Of a DNA stretch of 64,000 nucleotides, positions 35,833-47,980 are shown in pieces. Source of the stretch: Chytridium lagenaria. Lineage: Eukaryota > Chytridiomycota > Chytridiomycetes > Chytridiales > Chytridiaceae. The notes beneath the pieces were generated by a model. That model worked only from the letters and a program-made list of their open reading frames with translations, did no database searches and was not told where the DNA came from. The position numbers and the translations under genes were made by a program. Within the stretch, counting starts at the first letter, position 1, and every line of letters starts with the position of its first letter. Location: assembly GCA_025449115.1 (NCBI GenBank), contig JAHLKC010000036.1, positions 124,001-188,000 on the forward strand, read 5' to 3'.

Positions 35833-37305
35833 ATGAATCTCACGGCGACGAAAGACTACCTTTGGAACCTGCTGAGAACGTCTCCCGTACCAGGAGATGA
35901 AGACCTCAAGCATGTTACAGAGTCAATGCGTGCATTGGAGACATCATCGTCGGATCCCTCTTATCGCCATATGCACAACTCTGTTTTCATCCTTCCTCCA
36001 CCCACGTCCGAGCCTCCCACGCTTGAATCCCTTCGCACACTCTCCGCCACCCTCAGAACTCTTGAAACATCCTTCTTCAACGTCCTTCCAGCAGAAACTC
36101 TCGAAGCTATGAAGCCTCAGATTCCGTCTGATCTTCGTCATGAAGGCGAAATTCTCTTCGTCGCATTAGGTCTCAAGAAGGCTGTTCTCGTCACCCTACC
36201 ACCATGCACCATCCCTTGGTCGCTTTTCGAAAGATCATGCTCTGCCTCCTCATCTGGCGTCGCTTTCCTTAAACATGCAACTGCGGCCGGTTGGTTGTCT
36301 GGTGAAAACGTCTCTCTCGGTGACCTGTATGCCGCCATGGTTTTGCAACCTTGCTTCCATCTCTTCTGGCAAGACCACCGTTCTCCATCATTTGAAGCCT
36401 CGTCCTCCACACCATCCTCCACCTCTTCATCCTCCGCTTCCTCATCCCTCGTCAGCAGTGGTCGGACCTCCCCTGCCACAGACCCGTCAACCAACTCCGC
36501 CCCCCATCACGCGGGGACCCGCCTGACATTCCGTAAGGTTACGGCAGAGGTCACCTCCCCTACAACTGAAACCTTTCAAGGATCCTGGGTCCTCTGGAAC
36601 CCACTTCACATACCTTCTGACCGCGCTGTCTCCCGTATCTTTTTTCGCCATGATGCTTGGCATAACCGAGCCACCAACCCGCTTCCTTCTCCGCCTTTGG
36701 ACCCCATGCATCCCCCAACCTTTACCACACCTACATGGTCAGTGACGGAAGGTGATCTCGCCCATCTCTTGGATTACCCTGGCACTCTACCCCCTCTTGA
36801 CGCCTCAACACCTTCCACTTCATCCGCTCCCTCCATCGAGGATTTCTGCGAAGTCGCCTACCTTGATAGAAGAAAACACATTATCTCACCTCCTCCCACC
36901 CGCGTGGCACAACCCACCACCCGTGGTGGTCGTCGCGGTCGTGGAGGCAGTTCCAGAGGTTCCCGTCGAGGCCGTTCCACAACTCCTCGCTACGTAGCCG
37001 GTTCCACCATCGAGCCCTCCCATACCCTCACCCGGACTCTTGGATCACCTCGAAGTGTTGATGTGACCACATCGTCGTCATCATTGTCCACGTCAGAGGA
37101 TGACACGTTTTTCGAAGGGGATGACGAGGATGAGTTTGAGGAGGAGGAAGAGGAGGATGAGGAGAGTGGGGAGGAAGAGCTGGTACTTGTGACGACTTTT
37201 GGGGCTGTGAGGTCGGAGATGGATAAGGTGTTTGAACATTTTAGGGAGTATAGGAGGGTTTGTAAGGGGGTAATGGATTTAGCGATTTGGACGAGTTTGG
37301 AGTGA
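35833..37305 (+). CDS. Hypothetical protein with RGG-type box and acidic tract
   Basis: An intact, intron-free frame of 490 residues with no recognised domain. The N-terminal half is mixed helical (TKDYLWNLLRT, LRHEGEILFVALGLKKAVLV, ENVSLGDLYAAMVLQPCFHL). A Ser-rich linker lies at about residues 195-235. A second folded-looking block (TFQGSWVLWNPLHIPSDRAV, IFFRHDAWHNR) follows. At about residues 355-395 there is an Arg/Gly-rich box (GGRRGRGGSSRGSRRGR), of the kind seen in RNA-binding proteins. It is followed by a strongly acidic tract (EGDDEDEFEEEEEEDEES) and a C-terminal helix ending at the TGA at 37303. The first ATG in frame is 35833. A role with RNA is only suggested by the RGG-like box. 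Confidence 0.75.
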   Translation: MNLTATKDYLWNLLRTSPVPGDEDLKHVTESMRALETSSSDPSYRHMHNSVFILPPPTSEPPTLESLRTLSATLRTLETSFFNVLPAETLEAMKPQIPSDLRHEGEILFVALGLKKAVLVTLPPCTIPWSLFERSCSASSSGVAFLKHATAAGWLSGENVSLGDLYAAMVLQPCFHLFWQDHRSPSFEASSSTPSSTSSSSASSSLVSSGRTSPATDPSTNSAPHHAGTRLTFRKVTAEVTSPTTETFQGSWVLWNPLHIPSDRAVSRIFFRHDAWHNRATNPLPSPPLDPMHPPTFTTPTWSVTEGDLAHLLDYPGTLPPLDASTPSTSSAPSIEDFCEVAYLDRRKHIISPPPTRVAQPTTRGGRRGRGGSSRGSRRGRSTTPRYVAGSTIEPSHTLTRTLGSPRSVDVTTSSSSLSTSEDDTFFEGDDEDEFEEEEEEDEESGEEELVLVTTFGAVRSEMDKVFEHFREYRRVCKGVMDLAIWTSLE

Positions 37306-37763
37306 TGCGTTAAATATCAAGGTGCTTATTCCCATGCGGAAGGATGATGCCTCTGATGAAAGCACGCGGACTTACTTGTGTTGGTATGGCTTTCTTTGGG
37401 ATTGTTTCATCTTTTGAACGACTGTACTCTGTTAAATCGTATTCTTCTGTATCCTTGGGAAGGATACAGATTACATTACAGACCGTGAACTTTGTCATTG
37501 GATTTATTTTATTTTCTAGTTGTTTTGCGTGTTGTTGTTTTTTCTTGCATCCTTTCCAATTCTTGCTTTTATCTTAACCCAAATACCCACCAAATCCGCA
37601 TGTCATGTTATATTTTATCAGAGTTTCCCTGAATTAATAAAAGGCGATGCAGACATAGACACGTCCTTTCAACATATATAATTTAAATTGCATTGAAACA
37701 AGTACTAAAAACATGAAAAGCGTGGGATGCACACTTCCACCAAAAAAAAAACCTCTTTTTTTA
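37306..37763. other. Intergenic region between convergent genes
   Basis: 3' flanks of two convergent genes, AT-rich, with no supported gene. Confidence 0.45.
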
Positions 37764-40642
37764 TCACTTCTCCCCATGATTAATTTTCACCAACTTTGAA
37801 AACAACACCTTATTCAAGTTCTCGATTGACTGTAATAAGCTCATCTCCTGGTTTGTTAACACCCTCCCACCGCCACGACCTGAACTCTCGCTTCTTGCTT
37901 CCTCGGCATCGTCGTCGACTTTCCGGCTTGCGGGGCGTGATGGAGGGGTTTGGGTTGAGACTCGAGGTGGAGAGGTGCGGGGAGGGGAGGATGGGACAGG
38001 AGGTTTGGCGGATTTGGGGAGATGGAGTTGGTCAAAGGAGAAATCTATGTCCGCGTAGCGGAGGATATAACCGGGATGACTGGAGTCGGTGGCAGGAGTC
38101 TTATCGTCGCGGTAGACTAGGATTTCGAGAGGTTCGTCTGCATTGTAAAAGCGTGATTCATTAATTTTTGTAAACAAGTTATAATAAAGATGAATGAGGG
38201 GTTTTGTTGTGTTGTTTTTTAGTTAATAGAGTTGAAGTAAATCACTGCTGAGAATGAAAGCAGGAGGATAATAGGAAAGAGGTATGGGATTAAAAAATTG
38301 AAAGGCTTACCCTTCTTTTCCTTCACTGTACAGCTTCGAAGGACATTCGGGGACTTTGGTTCATTGCATGCCACCGTATTTTTCTGCAATTCCGTTTTCC
38401 CCACTTTTCCTTTGCCCTTGTGCACAGACGGTGCACTATCCCAACGATGTGGTGTCGCCTTTTTCGGCGGCTTATCGACCTCCGTCGATAAACGTCCTGA
38501 ACCATCTGATGCAACACCAGAAGGAGAAGCAACATTGATGATTTGATTAGACGATGCTCTTGACCCTGTTGTACCGCCTGAAAACGGTCTCTCCTTCTTC
38601 TCCACTTCCGCAACTTCTTCCTCACCACTCGCCTCTCCTTCCGTTTTAACGGGTCCCTCTATCGATAGTTTTGACATGGAGACCTCCCTCGACCCCCGTC
38701 CCGTCGTTAGCTGTGACACAGCCTGCAACCCCATCTCCCCATTTGAACTCGCACTCGAACACTGTCGCTTATTCAACGTTAATGAATGCTTCGATCCTTC
38801 CGTCTCATTCGCCACTAACACTCCACTCCCTTGATTTCCTACTATACTGCTCTGCCGTCTCCGTGGATGCACTGACACATGCCCGCTACTCCCACCAGTG
38901 TTCGCAACCGTAATCAAAGGCGCCGATGTCTTTCCTTGCCTCTCGACCGTCGCTCGTACAAAGGTTTGTTGCCGTCCAGGTCCGCCACCAGCTCCCCCAA
39001 ACTTCATCATCGTAACTCCCGGCGTCGCATTCACAATAGCTTTATAACTCCCTCCAGTATCTTGCACTAAACTCCCCACCGACCCAGACACAGCTGATGC
39101 AGGTCGCGGCGATCCTTCCGAAACGGAAGAGGTCGACGCCTTCGTCTCCCCACCATCCCTCTCACTAATTTGATTCAACCTCTCAAACGGTGTCGAACAA
39201 ATGGTATCCACACCTATCACAGATACCGTCGGTTCCTTTGCAAACGTAATCCGTGAACTACTCGGTCGCGCACTCGGAGCACGCGCGTCAAGTAGGGATC
39301 CTGTTGACCCTAGTTTACTCTGCGATGCCGTTACCTCCTCACGTCCTATCACCGAAGCCCTCTGTTTCACCCCTCCAAAAACCGTCGCCAACGACGTCAG
39401 CTTAGTGATGGGTCGTCCTCCCGCATAAATTCTTATACAAAATTGTTCATGCGGATCTTCCGTCGATACCGTCATAACGCCAGAAGTGGACGGAGTATGG
39501 GAAGCCGTTGCAGTGGATTTCGCCCAATCCCCTCCCCGCTCGTAACATCCATGAAGGACAGGTCGTGGGTGCTCGTCAATATCACCAAAGTCGTCGTCGG
39601 TGGCTATACAAAAGTCGAGGATGCTTGGGGGGAGAATAGGGAGGTTTGGGTAAGTTGCTGGGTACGGAGACGGTTGAGCAGTTGGTGGTTTTTTCGAGTC
39701 TTTGGTGAAAAGAGGGGGTTTGGGTGATTTTTCTTTGGATTTGGGAAAAACAGAGCGAAAGAGTGGCGTTGGTCGGCGAGGCGTACCCGAACGGGTTGGT
39801 GTGGCTGGAGCGGTTGATCTAAGAGATTGTATTTAAATGCTTGTATTCATTGTTGAAGTCAGTCGTACCCTTCAGTGTAGTGCTGTTTGCATTTTACATG
39901 TGAGCCAGATACGACGCGGACGGTCTTATTGCGAAAAATGGCGTAGTATCCAACGTGCGTTCGACCTGAAAACATGAAGGAGAATAAAGAGTGTTGTATA
40001 AAAGAACCTTGAGTACAAAAAAGGAAGGGTGGGCAGGCAACAGAAACGATGAAAAACCAAGTAATAGATAACTAGAAACTAGCAATCGACACATTATAAT
40101 GTAACAACGAACAAAAAGAGTGACATTAGAAGGGTCCTACCTGTCCCAGGTGATAGCTCCGCCCATTCCACACCTTCATCATCCGAGTCCACAAGTACAA
40201 GACTCTTACCCCCATTCTCCTCACAAACAGTCCCGACTCCCGATTCTGACACATACGTGCCCAATGAAGCATCAGACATCCCCGTCTTTGGCCTCCCACG
40301 TCTCCAGACCCCGATCTTCCTTTGGAGCACTTTCTTACACCGGAGACCGTTGACTCATCGTAAGGCGACCTCGACCTCCCCTCTGCATCTGATGTGTAGC
40401 CACTCCCAGGATCTGTCGGAACATCACTCGCTCCATCCCATGCAACACGACGTCGACGTGCAGCGTCCTGACGCCTCCGTAACGCTTCCTCTCGTTGCCG
40501 TTTACGTTCGAGAATGGCATCGCTGTTAGAGGTAAGCACGTACCCAACTTAGCGGTGGAATCCACCTTCTCCGTTTTTGTGTTTCAAGGGCCAGCCGGGA
40601 TGCCAGCTGCTTTACGATATCAGGACTCACATGATCTTCCAT
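37764..40642 (-). CDS. Hypothetical Ser-rich protein
   Basis: Not recognised. On the minus strand the first ATG (40642) begins MEDHVSPDIVKQLASRLALE. After a frame change near 40530 a basic helix follows (ILERKRQREEALRRRQDAAR), then Ser/Gly-rich sequence, SLVLVDSDDEGVEWAELSPG, and an exon with VGYYAIFRNKTVRVVSGSHV (about 39900-39970). A long frame at 38310-39475 is Ser/Thr/Gly-rich and includes EQFCIRIYAGGRPITKLTSL. It is joined across a 180-nt intron (about 38134-38312) to the C-terminal part (EPLEILVYRDDKTPATDSSH, GYILRYADIDFSFDQLHLP, ending INHGEK before TGA at 37764). The folded-looking pieces are short islands in disordered sequence. It has neither membrane segments nor known catalytic motifs. 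Frame changes at about 40530 and 40330 are indels or unrecognised introns. Confidence 0.55.
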
Positions 40643-41160
40643 ATGCGAGGTATGGATCCTATGACTGAGCCAAAGTAAGCCACTCCGACTCTTCCAACAA
40701 TTACTTACGCCGATGATGGCCTGGTACTATGGATGCTTGCAACCATCGCTAGCCCTCTTGTCTCCACTCAATCACAGTGGAGGAGTGGAGGAGAGTTCGC
40801 CGCAGAATTGGGTGTATCCTCGAAGCCCCGCTGGCCGATTATTATAGTACGGTGTACGGTTCTCATTATTTTGTCTGAACAAAGGATTGGGGTTGAGATT
40901 GGGGGTGAATGCGGGTGAATATCATTTCGGTTGAGGAATGGACACTAGATGGCGGATGAGATGTGGAAATGCGACCGTTGTCTTTCAGGCTTTAAGGATC
41001 GTGTTTATTTAGCGTTACGATGGGTGTTAACAAACAATCGAGGTGATTTTTGGGAGCTCCAAGCTATTAACTCACTGACCCTTTATATGAGTAGAGAAAA
41101 TAGTCAACAATACAAGAAGATCAGTTTTGTGAATCAAAATGTTTAGAGAAAATATCTCCG
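40643..41160. other. Intergenic region
   Basis: Short frames only (40733-40918, 40949-41146 on the plus strand), none with recognisable protein features. Confidence 0.35.
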
Positions 41161-42138
41161 TCAATATGAACAGGTGAAAACAGACTCGTAGACGCCACTT
41201 AAGCTCGCGTCTAGACGCGTCATTTCCTCCCATCCACAGCAAGAAAGTCTTCTTCCAAGCTCACCGTCCTTCTTTCCAACAATACTGGTCAATTTATCAG
41301 CGTAAGTGGCCGCCGATACCGTGTTGTGCGTAGATGAAATAAGTGGATGTATGTAGTGATCGGTTTTTGAACCCAGCATAATTGAATCGTTGGGAAGGAG
41401 CCGTACGTGATAGTGGTGGAATATGCTTTTGTAAGCGGAGGTAGCGATTTGATGGGTTTTGGAGGCGGGGTCCTTACAGCCTTACTCTTAGTTTCTAAAA
41501 TAAGGTCATCAAGCGTTTGGGCCGTTTGAAACCCAAATAAAGCGGCCAGAGCTGCGTTTACGATAAAGGTCTGAATGTCGGGAGGGTAGTCTCTCGATAC
41601 TCTAACTCCTCTGTGGATTACTAATACATACATTGAGATAAAGAGTTAAGTTGCGGTCTTTCATGGATTAGCACCAAATGCACGGTACCTTGGAATGGAA
41701 CTTTTTCCTGACAGTGAGAGAATTGCGCAAGAATTCCTCGGATTTCAATTCAGTATACTCATGCGGCTTATCCGTAATACCGGACTCTCCCTCTGCCGAT
41801 GCATCTTCATCCTTTGCAGACGAAAGTCTGCCAGGACTCAGTCGAGCTAACTTTGCGTCCATATTCTCCACAGGTCTGCAAGGCTTTACTTTCCAATGTC
41901 TTCACCAGCTCCATCCCCTTCAAACGGTTTCTACAACATATATCCATGCATGTCCGTTTGTTATGAACGACTGGGAGAATGTTAATTGGGCCCAAAGGCG
42001 GCTGTAGTTACCGTGGGCTTTAAAGAAATTGCATTTGTAGGCGACGGTGACCACTGCCGCGACGCTTATGAGAGCAATCCCTTTGCTGCTAACATTGTTG
42101 GCCGTTCTCAGGCCAGCAAGAATCGTTGCTATGAACAT
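41161..42138 (-). CDS. Hypothetical protein with N-terminal membrane segment
   Basis: Not recognised. The ATG at 42138 opens MFIATILAGLRTANN followed by a hydrophobic stretch (GIALISVAAVVTVAYKCNFF) that could span a membrane as a signal anchor. The codons run to a GTAACT donor at about 42008. Further pieces on the same strand are a Ser/Glu-rich exon (DAKLARLSPGRLSSAKDEDA, then SLTVRKKFHSK, about 41875-41690), an exon with DYPPDIQTFIVNAALAALFG and FQTAQTLDDLILETK (about 41625-41500), and a last exon with HVRLLPNDSIMLGSKTDHYI and NTVSAATYADKLTSI to the stop at 41161. A one-pass organelle or ER membrane protein of about 220 residues is the simplest reading. Exon joins are approximate. Confidence 0.45.
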
Positions 42139-43031
42139 GTAGCTTTTCTGCTGGAGTACTATAAGGCGCAGCGGGATGGAAGCACCTTACTGCTTGCTAA
42201 CAACAAAGAGGAGTACGATGGGAAAATGCTAGTGAGATGCGAGTAATGGCGTTTTTTGCTTAAGGAAAGAAGGGAGTAACGAGATTACGTCCGGCATATT
42301 TGTTTGTCTCAGTGCTTGACTTGCGATCGTGATCGTGCTGAATCAGCCTAAGATTGGAGTCTTCTTTGTTCGTCAGAGGGAAGCCCAAATTTCGTTCAAC
42401 TCTTCCACTTTTGCTTTTTAAACAGCGAAAGGTCGCCAAATCTCCACTGTCTTAAAACTAGATGGTCAAATCTGCAAATGAAAGCGAAAAATGTTTATCA
42501 AAAAGTATTCATGTATATGTGATGGGAAGTTGCTCGCGCACGGCAGTCTCTCAGATATATGCGTTTTTATAGGGAATGAAATGATGGGATCCCGCTATAA
42601 GTAATACTTTTGGCGGTTATGTTAAAGCCTCTATGTTGTCCTTTTTTTAGTTTCTCTAAGAATTAGTGAATTAAAACTCGAGTGTGATGGAATATATTGG
42701 ATCACCCGAGCCTTTCATTTTTTTTCTTGTCAAAAGCATATGCTGAAATCATCCAACGAGACTGCATGAATGCGTTGTTTATTTTTTCATTGTAGAATTA
42801 AAGCATTTGAACATATAGCCTTTTAGCATTAAACTTTGCAACTCCCCACCCTCCAAACAAGCATTAAATTCGAAAAGCCATTACACCAAAGAAGAAAGAC
42901 AAGGAAGGGTTTATGTGTATGTGGATGCCCCCCGCCCCCCATGAATGAAACATAACAAAAGAGTCACTGAGGAAACAAACGATAGAGATAAAAAAAAAAC
43001 AAACAATAACGACCATTCTCAGGCCACCTCT
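42139..43031. other. Intergenic region
   Basis: No supported gene. AT-rich with an A-run at 42991-42999. A plus-strand frame at 41986-42246 lacks an ATG at its start and overlaps the minus-strand membrane segment. Confidence 0.4.
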
Positions 43032-45212
43032 TCACTCTGCAACAACCTTAGCCTTCACCAATTCCAGCCTCAGCTTAATAGCATCTTGTAAGTCTTTAAT
43101 ACCGAAGCCACACTCGTCAACAGGCGACATCAAACGCCAAAACCCAATTTCCTTCAAATCCCCCACACTAACGTCTCTCATCAACTCCTTTAAATGCCCA
43201 AGCCTACATCCTCCACAAAATTCCTCGCAGCTCCGTCCATACTCCTAAACTTCTCCTCCCCCTTGCGCACCTCAGCTTCCATCTTCATCTTGATGACCGC
43301 CTTCATAAAAGATTTTCGCTTATTAACGTTCCAAATCCCAATGGCTTCAAGTAGTCCTCCGTCCAGAAAGGGAAGGTCTTGAACCGTAAAAGTGGCTCTC
43401 ATTTTGCGAAAACGTCCTTGGGAAGATTCGCAAGCTTCCCCAGAATTTGGAAAATATCCTTGGAATTATGGGACGTCTCGTTTATTGGCGAAGCGTCTGA
43501 GGGTTTAAACTCAGAACTGGCCTCGGCAGGCTCCAGCTGAATGTCGGTAATTGCTTGAGTCTCCATCTCCTTCACCTCCACAGTATCCGGAACCTCCGGC
43601 GTGAGTTTGGCGGGGCAACAGCAGGTGTCGCCTCTACTTCCACGTCCTCCACTTGAAGATCGACCTGATCCTTCTCAGTTGTCGGCGGCGGCAACACCAT
43701 CGTTTCATCTAACTCTGCCTTTTCTTTCACCTCCCTTTTCTCATGCCGATTAAAGCACTTGTCCCCAAACCGGCACTTTCCATACTTTTCAAAATTGAGG
43801 CATACAGGCAGCACCTCTTCCTTCTCAACGCCTTCAGCAGCAACAGCCACATCTATAGCCGCAGCAGGATGCAGGTAAGGACACGCCTTTCCCTTCTTGC
43901 AAAACCCTTTCATCGCATAGTTACACATGACCTTTCGCCTTCGGTCGTGCTTCTTGAAAGTAGAGGTGCTTATTGGCGCGCCATTGGCAGATTGCGTAGC
44001 GGGCTGTGCAGGTGAGATTTTCGAAATGGCTTTAACTTTAGTCTTCTCGTCGTTCATTTCGGTTTTCGCCTCAACCACGTCCACTTTTTTGATGGCATCA
44101 GCATTGTCCATCGTTTCAACTTGCGTCACGTTCTTTGCCAATGATTCTTTGCTCCTATTCACCTCCACGTTCTGCATCAAAGCCGACGCAGCCTTCTTAC
44201 TTGCGGCGCGAGGCTGGGCAATGGAAGGTTTGACGACAGCTTTAGCCTTTCCATCCATCTTTCGCTGAGCAATAGTGGAGGGCTGAGAGGAGTGGTTCCC
44301 CGTTGGCGTCGTTCCGGCTTTCTCAGAAACAGCAATGTTGTCGCGCTGAGCATGCGCAACAGACTTTGGTTGAGATTTCCCCTTCTTCTTCACCACCCGT
44401 TTTTGGATGGGAGCTGATGCAGCCGTTTGATTCGCTTTCCGGGATCCCGCCGCGTTCACCACGTCGGTGTAGAATGATACGGCAGTATATTAGCACTCGT
44501 AAGTGGCTCTGCCGGCGTCTTCTGGTTGGTAATTGGCACGGGTACGTTGTTGTTCTTCAACTCAGCCTCAGAAGCATTCAGTTGGGTTGAAGGTCTCGCC
44601 TCAACAACTGCCTTTAAATTCTTGACGGCATTAATATCGACAGAGTTTTGTCTTGGGCTGATCTTGGGTGACTGGTTTCAACGCAATGTTTTTAGAAGCT
44701 TGCTGGGATTAAGAGCAGAAGTGGCTTTAGTAGGCTGTGCCGGTGGAGTTTGACCTTGCTGACTAGACTTGATGGACTGCGTCAGGTTGTTGATATTCTT
44801 ACAGTGGTGAGCCAAGACAGAAACTGATGCAAGGCTCTTGACAGGTTGCATAGGGTGTTTTTCGCTAGAAGAAACAACCGGCTTGCAAACTGACGATTCC
44901 TGTTGAGTCTTGATGCTACTTTTCTTCTCAGCCTCAACAAGGCTCTTCTTCACTTTCACATCTCTCCCCATCCACATCTCGTCATCTTCCTCCTCCTCCT
45001 CATTTCCGATACCTTCGCTAAACGCATTCCCCTTGATCGTTTTCTTAGCCTTCCGTCTCCTCTCATTCCGTTTTCGGGTCTCCTTCTGCTTTTTGGTGAG
45101 GCCTACAAAATGGTCAACATTCTCAAAAGTTGTCACAGCGCCCACCTATCTCCGTCACCATCGCGTCAAAGACGGCCCCATCAATCGAGTTGACTCCAGG
45201 CATCATACTCAT
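43032..45212 (-). CDS. CCCH-type zinc-finger protein
   Basis: A probable RNA-binding protein with two adjacent CCCH fingers: CNYAMKGFCKKGKACPYLH and CLNFEKYGKCRFGDKCFNRH, both C-x7-C-x5-C-x3-H, at about 43740-43930. The start is the ATG at 45212 (MSMMPGVNSIDGAVFDAM). An extra T at about 45130 then shifts the frame into ENVDHFVGLTKKQKE with a basic RRRKAKK stretch, a likely nuclear signal. The middle is Lys/Ala/Val-rich and disordered, with frame changes near 44690 and 44480. After the fingers comes a Glu-rich linker and a helical C-terminal region (DIFQILGKLANLPKDVFAK, FLDGGLLEAIGIWNVNKRKS, ELMRDVSVGDLKEIGFWRLM) to TGA at 43032. Frame changes at about 43600, 43400 and 43193 look like indels. 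The helical tail is not a domain I know. Confidence 0.78.
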
Positions 45213-45855
45213 AGTGATCAATGCTGTTGCTGATATTCGTTCGACGAAGAATACAACAGGAATGTCCTTGTCGTCTCAAACGAACAACAAGGATTTTTAA
45301 AACCTGCCTCTGTCCAGTCTACGCAACGTTTGTCTGTGCGTTCGAGGGATCACCACGCAACCGTTAAACATCTTCCAGATCGACAGGCAACGGTCGACGT
45401 GATTGGGAACCTCCAATTGAAGAGGGTTTACGGCGGAATCCTTTTAATTAACGTAAGATCGTCGCTTACCTTTCCTTTGTTTTCCGAGGAGGGGTTTTCG
45501 GGGTTGCCGCAGATTTAAAGGTCGTGTGGGCTACCGGAGTATATGTAATGCCGAGACTCGGTCGTGTGGTTACAGCAAAAGGGTCTGCTATTTTTGCGGA
45601 TATGCATATGTTCCGTATTTATTTTGAAGCAAAACGCTGTAAAAACCATTAAAATCTTAAAAAAAAAAAAAAAAAACAATTCTAAATTGAAAGAGCAATG
45701 CGGGTGGGGGGAGGTTTAAAGGGCATTATTATAAAGTATAAAATAAATCAATAAAAATGAGTGAAAGCCTAAACCCATTAATTCAATAAACAAACAAGAT
45801 AAAAGGTAACAAAAGGTGACTGACTCCATCAACAATAGCCCCACCAACGGTTGTC
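45213..45855. other. Intergenic region with A-run
   Basis: Promoter side of the CCCH gene and 3' flank of the next minus-strand gene. An A-run of about 18 lies at 45659-45676. Nothing coding is supported. Confidence 0.45.
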
Positions 45856-47228
45856 TCAACCTCCCACATTCTCCGCAAAAAATCCCCCATCCATAGGCAT
45901 CTCCGTGAACCCCAAACAGCCGTCTTCAAGTCCGATGATACAAAACAGACGGTAATTTCCACTGATGTTTAACTGCCTCACAATGTCTGCGCGTACACTT
46001 GAATTATTCAGTGTTAAAATAGTAGCCATATACCGTTTTAAATATTTTACCTTTCTGTTGCTGTGGCAGTGAAACAATGTAGAGGGAGCGTTTGCCCGGC
46101 TGTGATTTTATCAGAGTTGACGCAGCGGTGCTCCATGGGGTTGTTGGCTGTGATGGAGGATGGATGGTTCCAAAGGATATAGACGTCCATGGAGGTTTGT
46201 GTTAAAAGGTTTTGAAGGTAACGCATATGGAAATGCTTGCCAAAGAGCCATGCAAGTGGAGTGCAAAGTTGAGGAAGTTGGCTAAGAACAATGAGATGAG
46301 TCGTGTTGGTGACATAGAATAAAAACAAAGTAAAGTAAACCTGTACCTCTAGAAGTAGACTTGTTCTCAAGCTTCTCCGTGACTTTCGAAAAACTCTGGA
46401 AACTTTCGTCAATTGAAGGGATGGACGGGTCAATAGCCTCTTTAGACGTGGCTTTCGAATCCTTGAGGGAATCCGTGTGGACGTGTATTTGACGCGAATC
46501 GTCATTAGAATTAATCATAACATCCTTCTCCACCGAAACTCATCTCTGCATTCTTTTCAACCTCATCAAACGTCGCTCCATTCCTCCACTTGTTCCATAC
46601 CGTGTTTCTCCTTAAATCATGTAGGTTCTGGAATATCCCAAAAAACAGGAGAAGACCCCTTTTCCTCCTCATCACTCCATTCCTCAATCGTTGCATCACC
46701 ACCTTCTCACCGTTCTCTTCTACAAACAAATCCGTCACTTTCTCGGCATCCGACACCCTCACTCTATCCGTCAACGTTCAGTCTTGCTCTCTTGATAAAC
46801 CGTGTCAACGGTTTCCGTGCAAGTCATCGCTTTCGCAGTGCGCATCAGCACAGTTCTTTACGTGATATGACGGCGTCTCCCCGTTATCAAACTTAAAGAC
46901 AACACTTCTACACCCTTCCTTCATGACTTTCTCTCCCGCCTTATTCTCACCATAAAGAGCGATACCTTCCACCTTCTCTTTCGCTGCATCAAAACGTCCA
47001 GTCTATCCTCCCGCTTCACCCATCTTAGCGTCATCAGGGCTATGCTTCACCTTCACACGCTCTTCCCCCCTTCTTTTCAACACCATCACCCAATGGCGCG
47101 TTCTCACATCATACCCCCCTCCACACATATCCCTACCACCACACAGCAACAACACTCAACACCACACCCTCATCCCATGCACGAAAACCACTGATCTTTC
47201 GCCGCGTCAATCGTTGAAAAAGCGTCCA
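45856..47228 (-). CDS. Hypothetical protein, minus strand
   Basis: Not recognised. The minus strand carries a chain of compatible coding pieces. It starts at MDAFSTIDAAKDQWFSCMG (ATG at 47228), then a basic and Glu/Lys-rich part (EGIALYGENKAGEKVMKEGC, SVVFKFDNGETPSYHVKNCA), DAEKVTDLFVEENGEKVVMQ, DLRRNTVWNKWRNGATFDEV and a Ser-rich linker. An intron at about 46270-46345 leads to WLFGKHFHMRYLQNLL with DVYILWNHPSSITANNPMEH, and after a second intron (about 45990-46075) to VRADIVRQLNISGNYRLFCI and LEDGCLGFTEMPMDGGFF with TGA at 45856. The C-terminal third looks folded. Several frame changes mean the model is a sketch. Confidence 0.45.
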
Positions 47229-47920
47229 TACTCACCTCGTAAGTCAACTCTTGTTTTCTGGTCTTTCTTTTTATTGACGCCTTGACGTGTCCATGATGGG
47301 GAGGGCGACACGCAGGGGACTGCTATATCAACGAAGAAGTGTGAGCGTGGAGTTGGACACAAAGGCGCAGCATGATGAAAGAGTGACGGAAAAAGAAATA
47401 ACCCATCATACCTCTAATGAAAACAGAACTTAAAACCGACGAGGAGGTTCGAGAAAAGAGATATGGAATATAGAGGGAAACATGATACATATATATTCGT
47501 AAAAAAACAGCATCACAGGGATAACCGCCCGATAACAAGAAAAAGGGTTTAAAGCATCAAAAGAAAAATGGACAGAAATTAAAATTGATTCAAAGAAAAA
47601 GAAAAGAAATGAAATGAAATAAAAACAAGACACGAGACAAAGTAGAAAGAAAAAGAAAAAATACACAAAACCACCATTCCTATGGAAAAAAAAATACTTT
47701 TAAACTGGCTACATAACCCAAAAAAATGTAAAAAAAAACAAACAAAACAAACACGAACGAAATAGACAAGACCGAAAAGAACACTGAGATTGACAAAAAG
47801 GAGATGGTGAATTCACGATACCGACGCCTCCACACTCGCATTCCCCCTAAACAATGCCAAAAACGCACCCTTAACTCCCGTCTCGTCGTCCCAGCCGTCA
47901 TCCCCTTCATCTCCTCTCCC
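47229..47920. other. Intergenic region, A-rich
   Basis: A-rich DNA (GAAA-type runs at 47540-47800) between two minus-strand genes. No supported coding sequence. Confidence 0.45.
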
Positions 47921-47980
47921 TTTCATCCCCTCCCCTTTCATCCCCTCCCCTTTCATCCCCTCCCCTTTCATCCCCTCCCC
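47921..47980. repeat. 15-bp minisatellite, four copies
   Basis: Four perfect copies of tttcatcccctcccc. On the minus strand the array overlaps the end of the PH-domain gene, whose TGA stop (47968-47970) is inside the first-read copy. Confidence 0.95.

Noticed and set aside
41986..42246. Plus-strand frame overlapping the hypothetical membrane protein
   Set aside because: It has no ATG start, and the minus strand has an ATG, a membrane segment and a donor site that link to further coding pieces.
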